Made by a program: the position numbers and the translations under genes
Notes under the pieces: generated by a model
Told to the model about the DNA's origin: nothing
What the model saw: the letters and a program-made list of their open reading frames with translations, nothing else
The model's database searches: none
Shown here: one piece after another, positions 45,276 to 52,924 of the stretch
Numbering within the stretch: position 1 is the first letter of the stretch
Layout: each line of letters starts with the position of its first letter
IMG/VR virus record: IMGVR_UViG_3300021137_000006
Location: 1 to 64,000 of that record
Origin: a virus
Strand: one strand, 5' to 3'
Length of the DNA stretch: 64,000 bases

Positions 45276-45548
45276 ATGAATGACCAAATCGACGATGTGA
45301 TAGATAAAAATGACCCAACTTTAATAGAGTTAGTTGCAACACCAACGGAGTTCGTCTCTACTGAGGGTACGCAATCTGTTGATTTAGATCCGACCAACGC
45401 GGCTCTGGATCCAAATAAACTCAACAGTGCGGATCTTGCGCAGTTCCGTAAAAATGTTCGCCGTCTTCAGGAAAAAACCCAAATTGAACAAATGAAGAAA
45501 GTATCTCACTTCAATCTTGGGGCGTTTTTCCCTATTGGTAAAAAATAA
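45276..45548 (+). CDS. small acidic protein, unknown
   Basis: 90 residues, 8 bases after the polymerase stop, with AAGGACT before the ATG. The N-terminal 60 residues are acidic and disordered, followed by a basic helix FRKNVRRLQEKTQIEQMKK and a hydrophobic end FNLGAFFPIG. The position suggests co-translation with the polymerase. No family is recognised. Confidence 0.55.
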   Translation: MNDQIDDVIDKNDPTLIELVATPTEFVSTEGTQSVDLDPTNAALDPNKLNSADLAQFRKNVRRLQEKTQIEQMKKVSHFNLGAFFPIGKK

Positions 45549-45549
45549 C

Positions 45550-45581
45550 ATAAATATGCGAAACCACGAGGCTTCGCATAT
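45550..45581 (+). promoter_or_regulatory. late promoter ATAAATA nested in a hairpin before the spanin gene
   Basis: ATAAATA at 45550-45556. ATATGCGAA (45554-45562) and TTCGCATAT (45573-45581) pair, so the right arm ends 3 bases before the spanin ATG. Transcripts begun at the late promoter would lack the left arm. Confidence 0.6.
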
Positions 45582-45584
45582 ATT

Positions 45585-46007
45585 ATGGGACCATGGGACT
45601 TTCTTTTAAAACCAACTAACCTTGTTATTTCGGTACTGTTGCTTACCGCTGGACTTTCCAGCGGTATTGCGTACTACATGTACCACCAAAATCTTACATT
45701 GCATGAACAAGTTGCAGTACAACAACGCGAATATCAAATATACGTTGAAACCCACAACCAGCAAATTAAACTATTAACTGCAACTATCGATGGACAAAAT
45801 AGTTCAATCGACGCGTTTAAGAAGAATGGCGACAAACAAGTGATCGAGATGGGTAAAGTGCAAACAAAGGTTGATCAAATGCGGGTTACTGCAGAACAAC
45901 AGCTTGCTGAACTACGTAAAACTAATACCGCAACCTACACGTGTGATCAGTCTATTCGATTTCTAATTGATCAGTCGAAAGTGTTAACATGGGGAGCAGC
46001 CAAATGA
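45585..46007 (+). CDS. inner-membrane spanin (Rz-like)
   Basis: 140 residues: a short cytoplasmic start, one membrane helix at about residues 12-32 (LVISVLLLTAGLSSGIAYYM), then about 90 periplasmic residues of coiled coil. The stop overlaps the start of the lipoprotein gene (ATGA at 46004), the usual arrangement of a two-gene spanin pair. Together they fuse inner and outer membranes in the last step of Gram-negative host lysis. The upstream hairpin may delay translation until late transcription. Confidence 0.75.
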   Translation: MGPWDFLLKPTNLVISVLLLTAGLSSGIAYYMYHQNLTLHEQVAVQQREYQIYVETHNQQIKLLTATIDGQNSSIDAFKKNGDKQVIEMGKVQTKVDQMRVTAEQQLAELRKTNTATYTCDQSIRFLIDQSKVLTWGAAK

Positions 46008-46294
46008 ACTACCTTATTGTCGCCGTAGCGCTTGTATTAACCGGTTGCCAAACGTGTCCAGCTCCGATGATCCAAGTAGAAACTCACGAAGTAAAAGTAC
46101 TCGTTCAACAACCATACCCTTTGATTAGTACTATTCCGCATCCCGTATTGGAAATCACTAAACTTGACACAACAGTTCCACCTGGAGTGGTAGTGCAAGC
46201 GTATCAAATTACTGTGCAACAGCTACTTAATCTGGTTGACCAGCTTGAAACTGAAATTACTGGAGTGAACAATGCGCGTCAACCAAGTCCTTAA
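46004..46294 (+). CDS. outer-membrane lipoprotein spanin (Rz1-like)
   Basis: 96 residues from the ATG at 46004. The signal peptide ends in a lipobox, VLTGC with Cys15. After that the protein is Pro-rich (PYPLISTIPHPVLEI) and ends in a short helix. Its overlap with the coiled-coil membrane protein identifies the pair. It would be anchored in the outer membrane and bind the partner's periplasmic end. The longer frame from 45989 is not needed. Confidence 0.75.
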   Translation: MNYLIVAVALVLTGCQTCPAPMIQVETHEVKVLVQQPYPLISTIPHPVLEITKLDTTVPPGVVVQAYQITVQQLLNLVDQLETEITGVNNARQPSP

Positions 46295-46589
46295 TCGCGT
46301 CAATGAAAGTTGGCTACCATTGTTACTAGGAGCAGCTGTTGGAAATATAGCTAAACGGTCTGGCGCAGGAAATACGCTTGCACTCATGGTAACTGCTGGA
46401 ACATATGCCGCTTTAACCAACCTTGCTCCAGCACATCGTAAGCAAGTGGTAGTCACCGCGACTACTCAATCAGAGGCGCTCGCTAACCAACGAGTTGTGC
46501 AAAATCTGATTGATAAAATGTCATACAAACTGGACGATGTTGAGTACATTGGGGCCCACGGCCGTAAATGGACACTCTCCGCTAAATAG
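46272..46589 (+). CDS. small membrane-associated protein in the lysis group
   Basis: 105 residues with GGAGTGAAC before the ATG, overlapping the spanin gene by 23 bases. Two moderately hydrophobic segments lie at about 14-27 and 35-52 (LPLLLGAAVGNIA, TLALMVTAGTYAALTNLA), followed by a soluble helical part. Neighbourhood and two-helix shape would fit a holin, but the segments are weak and I cannot confirm it. Confidence 0.5.
   Translation: MRVNQVLNRVNESWLPLLLGAAVGNIAKRSGAGNTLALMVTAGTYAALTNLAPAHRKQVVVTATTQSEALANQRVVQNLIDKMSYKLDDVEYIGAHGRKWTLSAK
46582..46588 (+). promoter_or_regulatory. late promoter CTAAATA
   Basis: 27 bases before the start at 46616; overlaps the preceding stop codon. Confidence 0.55.
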
Positions 46590-46615
46590 ATACTACAGAA
46601 CGGACCTATACTGAT

Positions 46616-48184
46616 ATGGAAAAAACTGACGCATACGTTGTGATGACGAATAACGCAATCAACATTGTTACTACTGACCCAAATGTAGCTGACCAAGCCA
46701 AGGCTCAAAACCCCGGCTCCGTTGTCAAACGCTTTCCGCTAACTGCAAAAATGCAAAACGGAAATGGCATCGTTGGTGAAGCACTAGACGGTGACTTCGA
46801 TACTGGCGAAGGCTCAATTGGAGCCGATGACGTGGAGTTTGTTGATGGCCCACCTCCAGGCGAAGACGGCGAAGAGCAGCCAATGGACGATATGGGTGAT
46901 GACGAATTTGGTGGTGAAGATGAAGAGAACGCAGACGTAATCTGCATGGATACTGAACTTGCTGTTCGTGTGTTTGAATACATTGCGCAAAATCAACTCG
47001 AAGGTGAAGAACTTCAAGCCATGGCTGACAAGATGGCTGACCTTGGCAATCAATCAGACGACGTCCTTACAGTAGAGCATTTTGACGAAATCACCGGTGG
47101 TGAACAAGGTAGTCAAGACGACATGGGTGACGAATTCGGCGAAGATGATTTCCCAGAAGAAGATGGCGATGATGAGTTTGCTGATGATAGCATGCAATCA
47201 CCTGAAGGTGAACAAGATGTCGAGCAAGACCTCGAAATCGGCGAAGACGCTTTTGATGGCGATACTTCGGACGACCAACTTACTGACGAGCCAAAATATG
47301 GTGCACAGACTAGTGAAGTTGACCCATATGAAGAAAAACTAGTGCAGCAGTTCTTATCAGGTCAAATGAGCCGTGAAGCCCTAATTGATGCCCTACAGAG
47401 TGGAGCCTCCACTGACTACTCTATGCACCAAGGTGAAATGGGTAATCCAGATATGCGTGACGATATGCAACAAGGCCGTCAGCGAATGATGGATCCGTAC
47501 GGTGATGATGTTACAGATGACTTCGGTGAGTATGACCGCGAAGACGATGACGAGGAATTCGACGAGTGCATGGATTACCGTTTAGGCGAAGATGCGCCAC
47601 CAGGCCAGCAGCAACAAAACGACCCAACTATTGATGCTCAGTATATGAATGGCTACAACACTGGCAAACGTGGCGGTCAAGCTACTCCACAAAATATCAA
47701 TACTCCACAAGGCTCGGCATATAACTCCGGCTTCAGTGATGCTAAAGGTGGCAAACCATCTGTTCCGCCAAGCAAGCGTCAAGGTGAAAGTGTTCGTGAA
47801 GCAAAAGCAGCCCCAACTGGTGCGTGGGTTGCGTACGCATCGTCTACAAAGTTCAAGAGATTCAAAACTCGTGAAGGCGCAAAGAACTTTGTAGAAGCTA
47901 ATACTGGATGGAAACTCGCAAGCTCTGAGCACTATGCTGACAAAATCCAAGCTAAATCTGTCAAAGAAGGTGTAGAAACATTCGCATCGTTCCTAGCTAA
48001 AATTGATAAGCCATCTCCAGGTGTGACTACTGTTGCTGCTTTATTCAAGGCTAAAAAAGGTGCAAAGACTATTGACAACACTGAAGACAAGCACTTCGAG
48101 ATTGTTCAGGATCCAAAAACGACAGCTGTGAAGATCACCAATGACTCTACGACAGGCGTTCACAAAACTTCCAACTCGTACTAA
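46616..48184 (+). CDS. highly acidic virion-associated candidate
   Basis: 522 residues. Residues 70-330 are extremely rich in Asp and Glu with Gly, Gln and Met (for example DDEFGGEDEENAD) and probably disordered. Residues 380-400 contain KRQGESVREAKAAPTGAW, a possible gp21 cleavage site (VRE/A). The C-terminal 130 residues form a basic folded part (WVAYASSTKFKRFKTREGAKNFVEANTGW). An acidic part plus a basic C-terminal domain behind a late promoter is what head-internal or DNA-mimicking proteins look like. The function is not known. Confidence 0.5.
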   Translation: MEKTDAYVVMTNNAINIVTTDPNVADQAKAQNPGSVVKRFPLTAKMQNGNGIVGEALDGDFDTGEGSIGADDVEFVDGPPPGEDGEEQPMDDMGDDEFGGEDEENADVICMDTELAVRVFEYIAQNQLEGEELQAMADKMADLGNQSDDVLTVEHFDEITGGEQGSQDDMGDEFGEDDFPEEDGDDEFADDSMQSPEGEQDVEQDLEIGEDAFDGDTSDDQLTDEPKYGAQTSEVDPYEEKLVQQFLSGQMSREALIDALQSGASTDYSMHQGEMGNPDMRDDMQQGRQRMMDPYGDDVTDDFGEYDREDDDEEFDECMDYRLGEDAPPGQQQQNDPTIDAQYMNGYNTGKRGGQATPQNINTPQGSAYNSGFSDAKGGKPSVPPSKRQGESVREAKAAPTGAWVAYASSTKFKRFKTREGAKNFVEANTGWKLASSEHYADKIQAKSVKEGVETFASFLAKIDKPSPGVTTVAALFKAKKGAKTIDNTEDKHFEIVQDPKTTAVKITNDSTTGVHKTSNSY

Positions 48185-48185
48185 G

Positions 48186-48497
48186 ATGATTCTATCAAAA
48201 GAGCAACAGGCGCTGATTGCTCAGCTTATTATTAAACGGGACCAGCCAGAGGAATGTTTTTCTCTGGTTCGTTCTAATGCTAAAACCTATTCATTTGGGC
48301 GATTTTTTGAAAAGAATGGGTTGCTATCGATTGACGTTGACTCAGTTACTCTAAATCCAGCATTATTCGTGCAAGCATATAGAAATGGTATTACAGACGA
48401 GGCGGGTGAGTTAACAGATGAGGGTACCAAAATGTCACAACAATCAATTGAGGAAACTTACAGGTTCCTTAGAGTGATGTTATCCGGCGCTTCTTGA
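48186..48497 (+). CDS. small protein of unknown function
   Basis: 103 residues from the ATG at 48186, one base after the previous stop. It starts with a helix (SKEQQALIAQLIIKRDQPEECF) and has LNPALFVQAYRNG in the middle. No family or motif is recognised. It is probably translated with the acidic protein. The last 29 bases overlap a minus-strand frame. Confidence 0.5.
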   Translation: MILSKEQQALIAQLIIKRDQPEECFSLVRSNAKTYSFGRFFEKNGLLSIDVDSVTLNPALFVQAYRNGITDEAGELTDEGTKMSQQSIEETYRFLRVMLSGAS

Positions 48498-48807
48498 TTA
48501 TTACTGATTGTTTAGGTACTGTCATTCCAACGACCTCTACTTGGGATGATGGCAATGACTGATACATTGAATACAGATGTTGATGTATTCGAGCATCGGT
48601 TAGTACGAGATTCAGATACACACTGAAGTATGATGATTGACTTCCACTACAGTAGTTGGTCCATAGTGTGTGCACTTGTTCAACGAATTGAGATCCGATA
48701 TCGACCAAAAACCCTTTGGTGAGGTCGTCTACTGTAACATCCGGAAAAAACCAACACGTCTTACCGTTGCGTATAATCTTCTGACATTTTGTCGCGTTAA
48801 CTGTCAT
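48469..48807 (-). CDS. possible small minus-strand gene
   Basis: 112 residues filling the gap between two plus-strand genes. MTVNATKCQKIIRNGKTCWF opens it, followed by an alpha/beta composition without a recognised motif. There is no TATAAATA-type site upstream on the minus strand and only a weak GGGAAT ribosome binding site, so it may be a middle gene or a chance frame. Without it the stretch 48498-48854 would hold nothing I can name. Confidence 0.4.
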   Translation of the reverse strand: MTVNATKCQKIIRNGKTCWFFPDVTVDDLTKGFLVDIGSQFVEQVHTLWTNYCSGSQSSYFSVYLNLVLTDARIHQHLYSMYQSLPSSQVEVVGMTVPKQSVIIKKRRITSL

Positions 48808-48854
48808 ATTCCCGGTGTAATCATCGTTGTACCCTCATACTTATGTGGGAATCG

Positions 48855-48861
48855 ATAAATA
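48855..48861 (+). promoter_or_regulatory. late promoter ATAAATA
   Basis: 22 bases before the ATG at 48884. Confidence 0.55.
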
Positions 48862-48883
48862 TAAAAAAGTTCCCATTACTACA

Positions 48884-49339
48884 ATGAAACTCATTGCAAT
48901 TTTCGAAGCAGGATTTGTCGATTATACTCGTGACGGAGATAGTAACGATAACACTCCACAAGATGCTACAAATCCTCCATTATCTGATGACCAGCCAGAG
49001 GGCGATGATGAATTCCAACAAGATGATGCGACGCAAGATGCCCAGCAACTAGACGGACAGGATGACCCCGATCGTCAAGGGAGCATTCGCACTGTACCGG
49101 AAGCTCATCTTGTCTATAAACGTAAGAATGAGAATAACTTATTCGACGAGCTGTGGATATACAAACAAAATCAACATGACACGTGGACAATGAAAACATA
49201 TGATGCAATTGTTGCTGGAAGTGATATTCCGAAGGGTGCTACCACGAGTCCGGACGGTTCTCAAACAGTTGACAGATGGGAAGTGGGAGACCCGAAGAAT
49301 ACGCTCGTGTTTGTTGAAATTAAAGGAATGGCGAATTAA
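48884..49339 (+). CDS. acidic protein with a C-terminal folded domain
   Basis: 151 residues from the ATG at 48884; the frame upstream crosses the late promoter. Residues 15-65 are Asp/Gln-rich and disordered, like the larger acidic protein at 46616. Residues 70-150 form a small beta domain (AHLVYKRKNENNLFDELWIYKQ, then KNTLVFVEIKG). The function is unknown; the shared style suggests the two acidic proteins act in the same compartment. Confidence 0.5.
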   Translation: MKLIAIFEAGFVDYTRDGDSNDNTPQDATNPPLSDDQPEGDDEFQQDDATQDAQQLDGQDDPDRQGSIRTVPEAHLVYKRKNENNLFDELWIYKQNQHDTWTMKTYDAIVAGSDIPKGATTSPDGSQTVDRWEVGDPKNTLVFVEIKGMAN

Positions 49340-49340
49340 T

Positions 49341-49562
49341 ATGTTTGTATCAAGCGACCAATTTTATCTAAATGTCCGATTGCTTCGTGGATTGCAAGGA
49401 TTGGGTATGAATATCCCCCCTACTAAAATGGCACAAAAGCAACTAATTGCCCGCCTTCTAATTGCTGAACTTGTTGATCCTCGTACAACTTACGTAGACA
49501 CCAACGCAAAGTCGATGTATATTGCAGAGATTAGGGCATTCTGTCCTGATTTGTTCCATTAA
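49341..49562 (+). CDS. small helical protein, unknown
   Basis: 73 residues, starting one base after the previous stop. It is helical throughout (YLNVRLLRGLQGLGMN, KMAQKQLIARLLIAELV). No recognised family. Tight spacing puts it in the same transcript as its neighbours. Confidence 0.5.
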   Translation: MFVSSDQFYLNVRLLRGLQGLGMNIPPTKMAQKQLIARLLIAELVDPRTTYVDTNAKSMYIAEIRAFCPDLFH

Positions 49563-49574
49563 CTTTATACATCT

Positions 49575-49865
49575 GTGATTACTGAAAAAACTCCCAAAGT
49601 GTACCTCAGTCGACGTAATTTACTTGCGTTGCTATCGAAACTGGACCGCGATGCTGAGGGCGACGAAACTACTTGCATGTTGATTAAGCATCAACAGCTA
49701 TCTCCATGCTACAAGCAAACAATGAGGTCAATTGCCGTTATTGCAGTTCAAGACGAAGAGTATTACAGTACTCAACAACGTCCAGCTGGTGAAGTTCACC
49801 CTGCTGATGAAATTAAGCTCACAACCCCCTCCACTGGCACTCAATTCGCTGGTCAAGTCATTTAA
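49575..49865 (+). CDS. small protein, unknown
   Basis: 96 residues with a GTG start. LSRRNLLALLSKLDRDAEGDETTCMLIKH is a helix plus strand reminiscent of small phage regulators, followed by VIAVQDEEYYSTQQRPAGEVHP. No assignment is possible. It lies 12 bases after the previous gene. Confidence 0.45.
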   Translation: MITEKTPKVYLSRRNLLALLSKLDRDAEGDETTCMLIKHQQLSPCYKQTMRSIAVIAVQDEEYYSTQQRPAGEVHPADEIKLTTPSTGTQFAGQVI

Positions 49866-49881
49866 CTCCGAAAGTCCCTAT

Positions 49882-50112
49882 ATGCAAACACGTCAGATTG
49901 CGCTTGTTGCGCCAAGTCTTGCTATCACCTCGTTCGAATTAGCGGATGTCGATGTCGACAGTTACATTCGGCATACTCGGTCCATGAAGCCGTCACATTG
50001 TGTATTCGTTGACAACGAAGTTGTTTATACTGGACTATTTGATTCCGAAACGATTTCTAAAGTTAAGAAGAAACTGAAGAAACAAACTGAAAAGGAACTT
50101 ACTAATGTCTAA
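49882..50112 (+). CDS. small basic-tailed protein, unknown
   Basis: 76 residues from the ATG at 49882. It has an N-terminal alpha/beta part and a Lys-rich C-terminal helix (KVKKKLKKQTEKELTNV). Its end overlaps the next gene by eight bases, so it is co-translated with the TGT-like enzyme. No family is recognised. Confidence 0.5.
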   Translation: MQTRQIALVAPSLAITSFELADVDVDSYIRHTRSMKPSHCVFVDNEVVYTGLFDSETISKVKKKLKKQTEKELTNV

Positions 50113-50956
50113 ATCACCATCATTCTGCACTATTGCTCCAACCGCATATCTTCCCGAATACGCCAGATATACAGGGAGCAAGTTTCACCTATTGCTTGCT
50201 CACCTATTACATACTGAATCAAAATATTATGACCCGGAGTATCTTGCTTTTTATCGGGACACTAAACAACCAGGGGAAGTGTATATTGGAGACAACGGGG
50301 CTTTTGAACTGGGAAATTCCTACGACCCTGATAAATTAATCACAATTGGCCAATCAGTTGGTGCAGATATTTTGGTACTTCCTGATTACCCAGGCATCCA
50401 TCACCAGATCACAATAGACGCTGCCAACGATCATATCCCGCAGTTTAAAGCAAATGGCTTTAAAACATTCTTCGTGCCACAATCTAAACCAGGCGACTGG
50501 AATGGTTGGATGACAGCATTCGAGTGGGCTCTGTTCAATCCTCAAATTGATGTCATCGGTATGTCCATTCTCGCGCACCCAATCGCACTACCTGACTATC
50601 CAAAGGGATATGCACGAGTAGTTGCAGCTGACCGTATTCGTCAATGGCTTGATGCGGATAAATCTCGTGCAGCTGCATACGAAGCAAAACACATTCACTG
50701 GCTTGGTTTGTTATCTCCAGGTCTTGAACTTGACCCACTGCTGAAGATGGGTATGGTTGATACACTTGATTCGTCAGGCCCAGTGCACTTTGGACATTGT
50801 GGGATCGGATATAACACATTTAATGAAAGTTGGGCGATTGATAAACAGTATGTACCAGAAGTTGATTTTGGTGCACATATGAATAAACGTGCCAAGCCTA
50901 TCATTGAGCACAATCTAACAATCCTGAACAATAAGTTCAAACAGTATCAAAAATAA
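50105..50956 (+). CDS. tRNA-guanine transglycosylase fold protein (TGT/DpdA-like)
   Basis: 283 residues. IGDNGAFELG (residues 61-70) followed by SVGADILVLPDYPG (near 89-102) corresponds to the DSGAFQ...IGADIxVxLDxP block of archaeal-type TGT enzymes. VPQSKPGD, IGMSILAHP and HWLGLLSPGLELDPL follow in TIM-barrel order, ending with VDTLDSSGPVHFGH. In phages such proteins (DpdA) exchange guanine for a 7-deazaguanine base in DNA to avoid restriction enzymes. The usual partner genes (QueC, QueD, QueE, FolE types) are not in this window, so a host-supplied base or a different substrate is possible. Confidence 0.6.
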   Translation: MSKSPSFCTIAPTAYLPEYARYTGSKFHLLLAHLLHTESKYYDPEYLAFYRDTKQPGEVYIGDNGAFELGNSYDPDKLITIGQSVGADILVLPDYPGIHHQITIDAANDHIPQFKANGFKTFFVPQSKPGDWNGWMTAFEWALFNPQIDVIGMSILAHPIALPDYPKGYARVVAADRIRQWLDADKSRAAAYEAKHIHWLGLLSPGLELDPLLKMGMVDTLDSSGPVHFGHCGIGYNTFNESWAIDKQYVPEVDFGAHMNKRAKPIIEHNLTILNNKFKQYQK

Positions 50957-50959
50957 ACC

Positions 50960-51517
50960 ATGATTATTTCCCCACAACGTGCTTTTGCTGAAGGGTTCGT
51001 AACCAATGTTGCCAATCCAGCTAAACAAGTCGGAAGCGACGGCATTGATTTAACTCTACTCGCTATTAATCGGGTCAACGACGATGACAAGTACCCTGCG
51101 GTATTAGCCGAAGACAAGAAGTTGACAATGCACCGATCCCACACTCTGGTCACGCCAGTCAACCTGACGCAACTGTATGGAATCAAAAGCGGGTACATTC
51201 TCGAACCGGGCATATACGATTTCACGTTCAATGAGGGATGTGAGTTAGTTGGTGGGATTGCTGGTTTATTGCTATTGCGTAGCACATTCGTCAGAAACGG
51301 TTGCATCGGCCAATGCGGGCTCCACGACAATGGGTTCAAAACTACTAACCTGGGGATGATGGCTCATGTGATTCGACGCACCGTCGTTGAAGCTGGTATG
51401 CGCACCGCCCAGATTGTTTTGTGGGAAAGTGCCTCGGCTAAGGAATACGACGGTACATATCAAAATCAACTAGGTACGAGCTGGAAAGCAACCGCATCTA
51501 CAAACATTGTTCATTAG
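50960..51517 (+). CDS. dCTP deaminase / dUTPase-fold protein
   Basis: 185 residues, 3 bases after the previous gene. The trimeric dUTPase-like fold is indicated by QVGSDGIDLTLLAI (N-terminal), GYILEPGIYDFTFNE, then LLLLRSTFVRNGCIGQCGLHDNGF with the conserved SxxxRxG-type segment, and QIVLWESASAKEYDGTYQNQ near the end, as in Dcd. It would make dUMP/dUTP from dCTP or control dUTP and so feed thymidylate synthesis. Its neighbour, the TGT-like enzyme, raises the alternative that it serves DNA base modification. Confidence 0.7.
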   Translation: MIISPQRAFAEGFVTNVANPAKQVGSDGIDLTLLAINRVNDDDKYPAVLAEDKKLTMHRSHTLVTPVNLTQLYGIKSGYILEPGIYDFTFNEGCELVGGIAGLLLLRSTFVRNGCIGQCGLHDNGFKTTNLGMMAHVIRRTVVEAGMRTAQIVLWESASAKEYDGTYQNQLGTSWKATASTNIVH

Positions 51518-51518
51518 T

Positions 51519-52115
51519 ATGTCAAATAAAACGAAAATCCTATTCATCGACGTCGAAACTTCAGGTTACGATTTAAACGACATGATGGACCGGTCAGGGA
51601 ATGGTAAATTCCAAATGACCTCCCTTGGCGCGATCGTTGCTAATGCTACTACACTAAAAGAAGTGGACACATTCTATACGGAGTTTAAGTTCATGGATGC
51701 ATGCCAATGGGATCCGGGCGCAGAACGTGTTCATGGACTATCTAAAGAATACCTCGAAGAAAATGGAGTTTCGTATGAAGATGGGTTTGTCCTGTTTGTT
51801 GAGTTTCTTTGCAAGCATTTCGATCCATCTCGTGCTATCACACTCGGTGGCCACAACGTAGCGACGTTCGACCGGCACTTCGTTATTCGGTTCTTCGAAC
51901 ACAACGACGCGGTCATCCAACTATCTGGTCACAGTGTTGATAGTTACACACTAGGTAAAGTGCTACTCAATGCGAACAATTCAAATGAATTGTTCGAACA
52001 AGTTGGGATCGATCGAGATACTCACAACGCGCTGGAAGATGCACGGGCTTCACTCAAGGCTGCCCGCCTTGTTAAAAAATTGTACGAAACTGCTCTAAAT
52101 ACTCAATTAATGTAA
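51519..52115 (+). CDS. DEDDh 3'-5' exonuclease (RNase T/DnaQ family)
   Basis: 198 residues from the ATG at 51519; the TTG at 51507 is less likely. Motifs in order: ExoI FIDVETSG with Asp11 and Glu13; ERVHGLSKEYL; ExoII GGHNVATFDRHF near 113-124; ExoIIIe HNALEDARASLKAA with His and Asp near 173-178. It could trim RNA (RNase T/oligoribonuclease-like) or single-stranded DNA. The next promoter motif lies inside its 3' end. Confidence 0.88.
   Translation: MSNKTKILFIDVETSGYDLNDMMDRSGNGKFQMTSLGAIVANATTLKEVDTFYTEFKFMDACQWDPGAERVHGLSKEYLEENGVSYEDGFVLFVEFLCKHFDPSRAITLGGHNVATFDRHFVIRFFEHNDAVIQLSGHSVDSYTLGKVLLNANNSNELFEQVGIDRDTHNALEDARASLKAARLVKKLYETALNTQLM
52095..52101 (+). promoter_or_regulatory. late promoter motif CTAAATA inside the exonuclease gene end
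   Basis: 19 bases before the start at 52121. Confidence 0.4.
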
Positions 52116-52120
52116 TTCAG

Positions 52121-52606
52121 ATGTTCACCTTCTTTCGCACCTTACTTGAAACACTTGAGGATACCCGCAAAACTGGTCACTATGTGGCTGCTAAAGTATC
52201 AAAGCAGACCACAGCTGACTTAAAAAAGTGGTGCAAAGAGAATAAAGTACCGACGTCGAAAGACTTTTTCGATAACTTGCATATCACGATCTGCTATTCG
52301 ACAAAAGTTTTCCCAATTGACGAGAATGATACGATCGATGACTTGTCGGACTGGAATGTGGATCCGATCGCTTTTGCAGAGTTCGGAAAAGATAATGATA
52401 AAAAATACTTGGTTCTAAAAGTTAAGAGCAACCAATGCGCTAGTCGTTGGCAACATTACCTCGATCAGGGCGCGAGTTACGACTTTGATGATTATCTTCC
52501 GCATATTTCACTTGCTCTGAACTTTAAGGGCGACCTCAATTCACTTGATCTGGATACCTTGCCAAAACTAGTACTAGATAAAGAGTACTACGAAAAACTT
52601 TCCTAA
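52121..52606 (+). CDS. 2H phosphoesterase, Acb1-like anti-CBASS candidate
   Basis: 161 residues. The two catalytic motifs are LHITICYS (His54, Thr56) and YLPHISLAL (His128, Ser130), the HxT/HxS pair of 2H phosphoesterases. The surrounding order also matches Acb1 as I know it from T4 (gp57B): YVAAKVSKQTTADLKKWCKENKVP before the first motif, LVLKVKSNQCASRWQHYLDQGASYDFDDY before the second. Acb1 cuts cyclic di- and trinucleotides and so silences CBASS immunity. Other 2H enzymes (RNA 2',3' or 2',5' phosphodiesterases) are the alternative, but the GASYDFDDYLPHIS wording favours Acb1. Confidence 0.75.
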   Translation: MFTFFRTLLETLEDTRKTGHYVAAKVSKQTTADLKKWCKENKVPTSKDFFDNLHITICYSTKVFPIDENDTIDDLSDWNVDPIAFAEFGKDNDKKYLVLKVKSNQCASRWQHYLDQGASYDFDDYLPHISLALNFKGDLNSLDLDTLPKLVLDKEYYEKLS

Positions 52607-52607
52607 A

Positions 52608-52847
52608 ATGGCTGACGATCAACTTCCCTTCTCACGTCTGCGGTACAACGTCGATAAAAAACGCAACCAAATCATTACTCACCAAGCCGAGTTGGTGGAG
52701 ATGGAGCGCGAATTGCAGTTGCGTTGTGATCACCTTGATATTGAGAGATTTCAAGAGCAAGCGGTTGGCGACTTCTATAGCGGCCCAGTTGTTGTTAATG
52801 TCATTCGCTGCAAGACTTGTGGATTTGTACGTAGACTTGCAGCATAA
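52608..52847 (+). CDS. small protein with CxxC, unknown
   Basis: 79 residues, starting one base after the previous stop. It has a helical N-terminal half (NQIITHQAELVEMERELQLRC) and a C-terminal strand with CKTCG. With Cys40 and His42 it could bind one zinc. It is probably co-transcribed with the Acb1-like gene. No family is recognised. Confidence 0.5.
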   Translation: MADDQLPFSRLRYNVDKKRNQIITHQAELVEMERELQLRCDHLDIERFQEQAVGDFYSGPVVVNVIRCKTCGFVRRLAA

Positions 52848-52886
52848 CTATACCCTTACCCCCGCGTACGTGATACAAGCCTGCTT

Positions 52887-52893
52887 GTAAATA
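52887..52893 (+). promoter_or_regulatory. late promoter GTAAATA
   Basis: 31 bases before the ClpP-like start. Confidence 0.5.
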
Positions 52894-52924
52894 AGCGCGC
52901 AACTCGCATGCGACAAGGGAAATT

